Source: Candidatus Nanopelagicales bacterium (GTDB lineage: Bacteria; Actinomycetota; Actinomycetes; S36-B12). Taken from it: DNA of 11,340 nt. Both the position numbers and the translations under genes were made by a program. Within the stretch, counting starts at the first letter, position 1. Each line of letters starts with the position of its first letter. A model generated the notes under the pieces. The model was not told the origin of the DNA and searched no databases. It was given only the letters and a program-made list of their open reading frames with translations. The DNA lies in the NCBI GenBank assembly GCA_018399515.1, contig JAGYOB010000017.1:1-11340 (forward strand), given 5' to 3'. Of this stretch, positions 6,438-11,340 are shown piece by piece.

Positions 6438-6916
6438 TATTCACCCGCCTCCGACAGGTTAACCCGGCGCCCGGCCGGAATCCCGCTGGCTCGCTCTGCA
6501 TCGAGGGCGTGGTTGAGCAAAATGACGGCGGCAGCCTGGTCGATGACCGCTCGTGATCGCCGAACATCCCGGCCGGCTCGATGCAGCCCTCGTTGGGCTT
6601 CGCGGGTCGTGAGTCGCTCATCGAGCAGTCGAACCTCGCATGGTGCGATATCGGCGAGCTCCCGTGCGAATTCCTCGATCTGCTCGGCTGCCGGCCCACG
6701 TTCACCGCTCAAGGTCAGGGGCAGACCGACGACGATCGCCTGTGCCTGGAGATCTCGGGCCAATTCAGCGATCTTGTGCGCTGTCGTGTCATCGCGCGCC
6801 AATGTCGCTTCGGGCAGACCCAGTACCCGTGAATAATCACAGCGAGCGATCCCGACGCGAACGGAACCGACATCGACCGCGATGAGAACCCCCCGGGGTG
6901 CGGTGTCCTCAGTCAT
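6437..6916 (-). CDS. ruvX: Putative pre-16S rRNA nuclease RuvX (YqgF family)
   Basis: This RNase H-fold protein belongs to the YqgF/RuvX family, implicated in 16S rRNA 5' processing; the older name is 'Holliday junction resolvase-like'. The 159-aa product carries catalytic acidic residues at expected places: D15 in AVDVGSVRVGIA, E100 in LLDERLTT, and D126 in RAVIDQAAAVILL. GLPLTLSGERGPAAE (64-78) is the conserved middle loop. The frame stays open to 7279, but that part is inside alaS and is not family-like, so the ATG at 6916 is chosen. It overlaps the end of alaS by 8 bp, with no clear Shine-Dalgarno, so its translation depends on ribosomes finishing alaS. A GTG directly before the ATG is an alternative start. 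The alaS-ruvX-mltG order is common in Gram-positive bacteria. Confidence 0.93.
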   Translation of the reverse strand: MTEDTAPRGVLIAVDVGSVRVGIARCDYSRVLGLPEATLARDDTTAHKIAELARDLQAQAIVVGLPLTLSGERGPAAEQIEEFARELADIAPCEVRLLDERLTTREAQRGLHRAGRDVRRSRAVIDQAAAVILLNHALDAERASGIPAGRRVNLSEAGE

Positions 6917-9593
6917 CACCGATGCCGGCACGCATTTCGACCAGGGCGAGAACCTGAGCGAACGCCTTGTCGATCCCTGCCGGATTGCTGCCACCGCCTT
7001 GCGCGATGTCGTCTTTGCCACCGCCGCGTCCATCGACGGCAGGCAGTGCCGATTGAAGCACTTCCCGGGCGGTGAGGCCCAGTTCGCGGCATCGCTCATT
7101 GACCACGGCGACCATCGCGACACGGTCATCGTCGACGGCCGCGCCGACCAACGCGACGCCCTTGTCCGGACGGACATTGCCGCGGGCACGCAGCGTGAGT
7201 TCCCGAAGATCCCCGGCACTGGTGCCGTCGGGAGCCCGATAGGTCCAGATCCGGAACTCCCCGATATCGCGTCCCTCACCGATCGCGCCCTCGATGTTCG
7301 TGGTCAATTGGGCGGTCCGGACGCGCTGCAGTTCGCGTTCGGCGTCTTTCAAACGCACCATCAGCGACTCCATCCGCTCGGGCAGCTCCTCCGCCGGAAC
7401 CTTGGCCATACTTGCCAGGCGAGAGACCAGAATGTGCTCGCGGGCCAGATGCCGGTAGGCGTCGGCTCCGACCAGCGCTTCGACCCGTCGCACCCCCGCC
7501 CCGATGGATCCTTCGGACAGGAAGGTGACCACACCCAGTTGGCCGGATCTTTGCGCATGGGTGCCGCCGCACAATTCGTGGGCCCAGTCACCGACGGAGA
7601 CGACGCGCACCTCGTTTCCGTACTTTTCACCGAACAGCGCCATCGCACCGAAGCGACGGGCATCCTCTTGGCCCATGATCGCTGCGTGTACCTCTAAATC
7701 CGCAATCAGCATCTCGTTCACTCGCGCCTCGACATCGGACAGCACCGACGCCGGAACTGCACTCGCCGAGGGGAAATCGAACCGGAACCTCCCTGGTGCG
7801 TTCTCCGATCCCATCTGCGTAGCTGTTTCACCAAGGATTTCGCGAAATGCCCGGTGCACCATGTGGGTTGCCGTATGCGCACGAGAGATCGCCCGGCGAC
7901 GCTCGCTGTCGACACGGCCCAACACTGCCGTTCCCGGCACTAGCTCACCCTGAGAAACACTCGCACGATGGACATACAGGCCAGGCACAGGTGATTGCAC
8001 GTCGTAGACCTCGAGCCTGGCGCCATCGACGCTCTCGATGACCCCGTGATCACCGAGCTGTCCACCAGATTCGGCATAGAACGGGCTGCGATCGAGGACG
8101 ATCTCGACGTATTCACCCTCCTTCGCCACATCCACGACCTCGCCGTCTTTGAGGACGCCGGTCACACGTGCTTCGGTGTCGACATCGTCGTATCCGGTGA
8201 ACTGCGTCACGCCGCCGGATTCCAGGATCGATCGATACACGGTGACCGGAGTGACACCGGTTTTGCGGACGCGCGCATCGGCCTTAGCCCGCTCCCGCTG
8301 CTCACCCATGAGTCGGGTGAAACCTGGTTCATCGACGTCCAAGCCCTGCTCGCGGGCCATTTCGAGGGTCAGTTCGATGGGGAAGCCGTAGGTGTCATGC
8401 AGGGTGAACGCCTTGTCACCCGAAACGCTGCGACCACCGGCGTCGCGGACCTCCTTGACGGCGAGGTCGAAGATCTGCGTGCCCGTTTTCAAGGTCTGTA
8501 GGAACGTCGACTCCTCCTGCTCGCTTATCGACGTGATGCGGAGGGATTCGTCGTTGAGTTCGGGATACTGCGGCGCCATCGCACGAATAGACGCCTGCAT
8601 GAGCGGCACGATCGACCGTTCCTCACAGCCGAGCATGCGCATGGTCCTGATGACGCGACGCATAATTCGACGAAGGACATACCCGCGGCCTTCATTGCCC
8701 GGAAGCACACCATCACCGATGAGAAAGGCACACGTACGTGAGTGATCGGCGACGACTCGCAAGCCGACATCGGAGGGCTCTGAACTGCCGTAGCGAACAC
8801 CGGTCAGTTCGCTGGCCTGCTTCACGATCGCCATGGTGGTGTCGATTTCGTAGATGTTCTCCACACCCTGCAGCAGCGCGGCCATCCGCTCGAGGCCCAT
8901 GCCCGTGTCGATGTTCTTCGCCGGCAGGTCACCGAGGATCGGGTAGTCCTCTTTCGCTGGGCCTTCGCCTCGCTCGAACTGCATGAAAACGAGATTCCAG
9001 ACTTCCAGGAACCGATCCTCATCGACGACCGGCCCCCCCTCGGGCCCGTACTGCGGGCCCCGGTCGTAGTAGATCTCCGAACACGGCCCGCAGGGTCCGG
9101 GCACGCCCATGGACCAGAAGTTGTCCGCCTGCCCCCGACGTTGGATGCGTTCATGGGGAAGGCCGACTTCTCGGTGCCAGATATCGGCAGCCTCGTCGTC
9201 GTCGTGATAGACCGTGACCCACAGGCGATCCTCGGCGAACCCGAACCCACCATCCGCGGTCGACCCCGTCAGCAGTTCCCAGGCGAAGGGGATGGCTTCG
9301 GCCTTGAAATAATCACCGAACGAGAAGTTGCCAGCCATCTGGAAGAACGAAGCGTGTCGGGTGGTCTTGCCGACCTCATCGATATCGAGGGTGCGGACGC
9401 ATTTCTGCACGCTGGTCGCCGAGGGATAGGGCGGGGGTGCCTCGCCGAGGAAATACGGTTTGAAGGGAACCATCCCGGCATTGACGAACAACAACGTCGG
9501 ATCATCGAGCAGTAAGGATGCCGATGGCACCATCTGGTGTCCCCGATCGGCGAAAAACTTCAGGAACCGAGTGCGGATCTCCGCGGATTCCAT
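6909..9593 (-). CDS. alaS: Alanine--tRNA ligase
   Basis: AlaS charges tRNA-Ala and clears mischarged Ser and Gly. The 894-aa product is full length with all domains. The class II catalytic core runs from the N-terminus, with RHASFFQMAGNFSFGDYFK (79-97), GPCGPCSEIYYDRG (166-179) and the motif 3 region GMGLERMAALLQG (231-243). The editing domain has the zinc-type residues H573 and H577 in HTATH and C675 and H679 in CGGTH. The C-terminal DHHA1-like C-Ala domain ends with GRGGGKDDIAQGGG (855-868). A PPP motif at residues 54-56 (EAPPPYP) should need EF-P for smooth translation. The ATG abuts the TAG of the small upstream ORF, with GGGAG (9603-9607) 9 bases before it. The stop overlaps ruvX. Confidence 0.98.
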   Translation of the reverse strand: MESAEIRTRFLKFFADRGHQMVPSASLLLDDPTLLFVNAGMVPFKPYFLGEAPPPYPSATSVQKCVRTLDIDEVGKTTRHASFFQMAGNFSFGDYFKAEAIPFAWELLTGSTADGGFGFAEDRLWVTVYHDDDEAADIWHREVGLPHERIQRRGQADNFWSMGVPGPCGPCSEIYYDRGPQYGPEGGPVVDEDRFLEVWNLVFMQFERGEGPAKEDYPILGDLPAKNIDTGMGLERMAALLQGVENIYEIDTTMAIVKQASELTGVRYGSSEPSDVGLRVVADHSRTCAFLIGDGVLPGNEGRGYVLRRIMRRVIRTMRMLGCEERSIVPLMQASIRAMAPQYPELNDESLRITSISEQEESTFLQTLKTGTQIFDLAVKEVRDAGGRSVSGDKAFTLHDTYGFPIELTLEMAREQGLDVDEPGFTRLMGEQRERAKADARVRKTGVTPVTVYRSILESGGVTQFTGYDDVDTEARVTGVLKDGEVVDVAKEGEYVEIVLDRSPFYAESGGQLGDHGVIESVDGARLEVYDVQSPVPGLYVHRASVSQGELVPGTAVLGRVDSERRRAISRAHTATHMVHRAFREILGETATQMGSENAPGRFRFDFPSASAVPASVLSDVEARVNEMLIADLEVHAAIMGQEDARRFGAMALFGEKYGNEVRVVSVGDWAHELCGGTHAQRSGQLGVVTFLSEGSIGAGVRRVEALVGADAYRHLAREHILVSRLASMAKVPAEELPERMESLMVRLKDAERELQRVRTAQLTTNIEGAIGEGRDIGEFRIWTYRAPDGTSAGDLRELTLRARGNVRPDKGVALVGAAVDDDRVAMVAVVNERCRELGLTAREVLQSALPAVDGRGGGKDDIAQGGGSNPAGIDKAFAQVLALVEMRAGIGDD

Positions 9594-9923
9594 CTAGGAG
9601 CTCTCCCTACCTGATCGATCTGTCATGGATGGGACTTTCGCGGACCCAGCACCGGAGCGACGTGCTTGCGCCAGAGCTCGTGCCGCGGCGGTTCCCGACG
9701 GTCGCGCTGCGGCCGGAGCCTCCGACTCCGTCACAGGATTCGGTGCCAGGGCCCGCTGCACCAGTGATCGCGTACCGTCGGCAAGACCGGCAGCCGACCC
9801 TGACGCCGCTTGAAGACTGCCTACGACTCCTCGGGTACGCGCTTCCTCGATCAGTTCCTGACCCTTCCGGTATGCCACGATCCCACCCGCGGCCCCCAGC
9901 GCGATCCACACCATGCGACTCAA
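9594..9923 (-). CDS. Small membrane-anchored protein of unknown function, between rarA and alaS
   Basis: The 109-aa product begins with a short hydrophobic stretch (MVWIALGAAGGIVAY, residues 4-18) that looks like a single membrane anchor. A charged segment with YRKGQELIEEARTRG follows, then an alanine- and arginine-rich tail that looks disordered. I recognise no catalytic motif. Actinobacteria often carry a small protein of this shape just upstream of alaS (the DUF6167-type proteins of Streptomyces); the resemblance is in layout and position and is not proven here. The start is probably the TTG at 9923, directly after the rarA stop, because a perfect GGAGGTGA lies at proper spacing. The ATG at 9914 would give 106 aa but sits too far from that site. 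Its TAG stop abuts the alaS ATG. The function is unknown. Confidence 0.8.
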   Translation of the reverse strand: MSRMVWIALGAAGGIVAYRKGQELIEEARTRGVVGSLQAASGSAAGLADGTRSLVQRALAPNPVTESEAPAAARPSGTAAARALAQARRSGAGSAKVPSMTDRSGRESS

Positions 9924-11285
9924 TCAGGTCACCTCCCTCCGACGGGACTGCCCATCGGTGTCGTCCTTCGCCGTGCCCGACCCTAATGCCTGCGCGAGCC
10001 GTTCGCGGACCTCGGCCCAACGAGCCTCAGCTCCATGCTGAGACGGCTGGTAATACCGCCGATCCACCAGGCTGTCAGGGGCGTATTGCTGGGACACGAT
10101 CCCCTCGGGGGCGTCGTGCGGGTACCGATAGGTGCGCCCGTGCCCCAACGCCTTGGCCCCGGCGTAGTGTGAGTCTCGAAGGTGCTCGGGGACCGGCTGC
10201 GCAGAGCCCGAGCGCACATCCGCGAGAGCGGTGTCGATCGCGGTAATGACCGCATTCGACTTGGGGCTGAGTGACAGATGGATTGTGGCGTGCGCCAATG
10301 GTAGGCGACCCTCTGGCATTCCAATGAAGGCAACCGCGTCAGCAGCGGCCGTGGCCATGGGCAGCGCCTGGGGATCGGCCAGACCGATGTCCTCACTGGC
10401 CAGGATGATCAACCGGCGTGCGATGAAACGCGGATCCTCACCGGCTTCGATCATCCTGGCTAGGTAGTGCAGAGCCGCATCAACGTCGCTGCCGCGGACG
10501 CTTTTGATGAAGGCGCTGATGACGTCGTAATGCTGATCCCCGGCGCGGTCGTAGCGGACCATCGCCTGCTGGACGGCCGCCTCGACCTCGCCGACTCCGA
10601 TCCGCTCTCCCAGTCCGGCCGCGGCTTCGAGCGCGGTGAGAGCCCGTCGAGCATCCCCACCGCTGAGGCGGACCAGGTGCATCAGCGCAACGTCTTCAAC
10701 GACGATCGACCCGTTCAGACCCCGCGGCTCGCTGATCGCACGGCGCAGGAGATTCGCCACGTCATCCTCGGAGAGCGGCTGCAGGGTGAACAGCAGGCTG
10801 CGCGACAGCAGTGGCGTGACGACGGAAAAGCTCGGATTCTCCGTCGTGGCCGCGATCAGGGTCACCCAACCGTTCTCGACGGCGGGAAGCAACGCATCCT
10901 GCTGGGTCTTGCTGAACCGGTGCACCTCGTCGACGAACAGCACTGTGCGCCGCCCATGCATCCCCAGCGCCCCACGTGCTCCTTCGATGACCTCACGGAC
11001 GTCCTTTACACCGGCGGTGACCGCGGACAACTCCACGAATCGGGCATCTGTTGCGCGCGAGACCAGATGAGCCAGGGTGGTCTTACCCGTACCGGGAGGC
11101 CCCCACAAGATCACCGACACCGATGCGGTGGGATCGCCATCGAGCAACCGCCGCAGCGGGGTGCCAGCAGCGAGCAGGTGCTCTTGACCCACCAGGTCGG
11201 TGATGTCGCGGGGCCGCATCCGCACGGCGAGTGGCGCATCGGGTCGATCCGAGTCCGCGGCGTCATCGAACAGCGTCTCGCCCAT
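9924..11285 (-). CDS. rarA: Replication-associated recombination protein A (RarA/MgsA, AAA+ ATPase)
   Basis: RarA is a clamp-loader-like AAA+ ATPase (WRNIP1/Mgs1 family) that acts at stalled replication forks with single-strand binding protein. The 453-aa product has the entry motif RPRDITDLVGQEHLL (24-38), Walker A GPPGTGKTT (62-70), Walker B LFVDEVHRF (116-124), sensor 1 TTENPSF (147-153) and the arginine-finger region SRS (161-163). SGGDARRALTALE (208-220) is the sensor 2/lid part. The C-terminal tetramerisation half includes ASEDIGLADP (296-305), LPLAHATIHL (328-337) and the ending GRTYRYPHDAPEGIVSQQY (383-401). The length is normal. The ATG at 11285 has no good Shine-Dalgarno, but a TAnnnT hexamer lies 8 bases before it. 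It is the first gene of the block as far as the window shows. Its last codons contain the ribosome-binding site for the next gene. Confidence 0.97.
   Translation of the reverse strand: MGETLFDDAADSDRPDAPLAVRMRPRDITDLVGQEHLLAAGTPLRRLLDGDPTASVSVILWGPPGTGKTTLAHLVSRATDARFVELSAVTAGVKDVREVIEGARGALGMHGRRTVLFVDEVHRFSKTQQDALLPAVENGWVTLIAATTENPSFSVVTPLLSRSLLFTLQPLSEDDVANLLRRAISEPRGLNGSIVVEDVALMHLVRLSGGDARRALTALEAAAGLGERIGVGEVEAAVQQAMVRYDRAGDQHYDVISAFIKSVRGSDVDAALHYLARMIEAGEDPRFIARRLIILASEDIGLADPQALPMATAAADAVAFIGMPEGRLPLAHATIHLSLSPKSNAVITAIDTALADVRSGSAQPVPEHLRDSHYAGAKALGHGRTYRYPHDAPEGIVSQQYAPDSLVDRRYYQPSQHGAEARWAEVRERLAQALGSGTAKDDTDGQSRRREVT
9929..9936 (-). promoter_or_regulatory. Perfect Shine-Dalgarno inside the rarA 3' end
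   Basis: The minus strand reads GGAGGTGA, fully complementary to the 16S rRNA 3' end. It is formed by the last rarA codons (Glu-Val-Thr). From GGAGG it is 8 bases to the TTG at 9923 and 17 to the ATG at 9914, so it supports the TTG start for the small membrane protein. Confidence 0.75.
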
Positions 11286-11293
11286 AGCGGATG

Positions 11294-11299
11294 AGACTA
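11294..11299 (-). promoter_or_regulatory. Possible -10 element of a rarA promoter giving a leaderless mRNA
   Basis: The minus strand reads TAGTCT (TAnnnT type), ending 8 bases before the rarA ATG. A start of transcription 7-9 bases downstream would fall at or next to the A of the ATG. rarA lacks a Shine-Dalgarno, which agrees with a leaderless message. No good -35 is visible, so this is a weak call. Confidence 0.25.
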
Positions 11300-11307
11300 C
11301 CCAGCGC

Positions 11308-11334
11308 GCCCGTCAGCGACGTCGAACTGCGGGC
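11308..11334. repeat. Interrupted inverted repeat upstream of rarA
   Basis: On the + strand GCCCG-T-CAG pairs with CTG-CGGGC, giving 8 bp with one bulged T and a 10-base loop. The loop contains the 8-base palindrome CGACGTCG (11317-11324). It lies just upstream of the possible rarA -10. No T run follows on either strand, although only 6 bases remain before the window edge, so it is not a convincing terminator. It may be chance in GC-rich DNA. Confidence 0.3.
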
Positions 11335-11340
11335 ACCTTC

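Larger units (their letters stand above)
78..11285 (-). other. Probable single transcription unit of twelve genes, rarA to nusB
   Basis: All twelve coding sequences run the same way, and ten of the eleven junctions are overlaps, abutments or gaps under 60 bp. The exception is the 79-bp aroQ-efp gap. No hairpin followed by a T run was seen at any junction. Internal promoters are still possible in the ruvX-mltG and aroQ-efp gaps. Operon extent is inferred from spacing alone. Confidence 0.6.

Noticed and set aside
6917..7279. N-terminal extension of RuvX
   Set aside because: It is the shadow of the alaS 3' end. The RNase H fold begins a few residues after the ATG at 6916.
6882..7697. 271-codon open frame on the + strand opposite alaS
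   Set aside because: It is antisense to the conserved editing and C-Ala domains of AlaS, has no motif and no ribosome site of note, and is a shadow frame.
1..11340. Mobile elements, CRISPR arrays, defence, toxin-antitoxin or biosynthetic systems
   Set aside because: Nothing in either strand shows transposase, integrase, spacer-repeat periodicity or such protein families. The window is filled by twelve housekeeping-type genes and one tRNA part.

Overview
The window reads as a core-genome segment of a high-GC Gram-positive bacterium (Actinomycetota). GC content looks to be about 60% or a little above by eye. The evidence is the gene order rarA, small membrane protein, alaS, ruvX, mltG, aroE, aroC, aroK, aroB, aroQ, efp, nusB. 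This order closely follows the Mycobacterium tuberculosis region from Rv2559c down to Rv2533c, but several genes present there are missing here. AroQ residues also align one for one with the M. tuberculosis enzyme. I cannot name a genus.

Layout: the only + strand gene is the 3' part of a tRNA at the left edge (1-48). Everything else is on the - strand, so transcription runs from right to left. The order starts with rarA (replication-linked AAA+ ATPase), whose start codon lies 55 bp from the right edge. It continues through a 109-aa membrane-anchored protein of unknown role, alaS, ruvX and mltG, then the five shikimate-pathway genes aroE-aroC-aroK-aroB-aroQ, and ends with efp and nusB. All twelve coding sequences look intact. 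Most junctions are overlaps or gaps under 20 bp (ATGA overlaps at aroK/aroB and aroB/aroQ, a one-base overlap at mltG/aroE, an 8-bp overlap at alaS/ruvX, abutting genes at rarA/small ORF and small ORF/alaS). This suggests one long transcript with translational coupling. Only two internal gaps exceed 20 bp: 58 bp between ruvX and mltG, which holds three 15-bp tandem repeats, and 79 bp between aroQ and efp, which holds an interrupted inverted repeat and a possible internal promoter. No stretch above 300 bp lacks a gene.

Function: AroB, AroQ, AroE, AroK and AroC cover steps 2, 3, 4, 5 and 7 of chorismate synthesis. The first enzyme (DAHP synthase) and AroA (EPSP synthase) are not in the window. 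AlaS, EF-P and the tRNA serve translation, NusB serves rRNA transcription antitermination, RuvX is an RNase H-fold nuclease linked to rRNA maturation, RarA acts at stalled replication forks, and MltG terminates peptidoglycan strands. This is a growth-related housekeeping cluster. I found no mobile element, CRISPR array, defence system, biosynthetic cluster or clearly novel multigene system. The points worth a second look are small: a CAA-anticodon tRNA with a short variable loop, the tandem repeats before mltG, a PGKGG loop in EF-P together with a PPP motif in AlaS, a TTG start served by a perfect Shine-Dalgarno inside rarA, and a possibly leaderless rarA.
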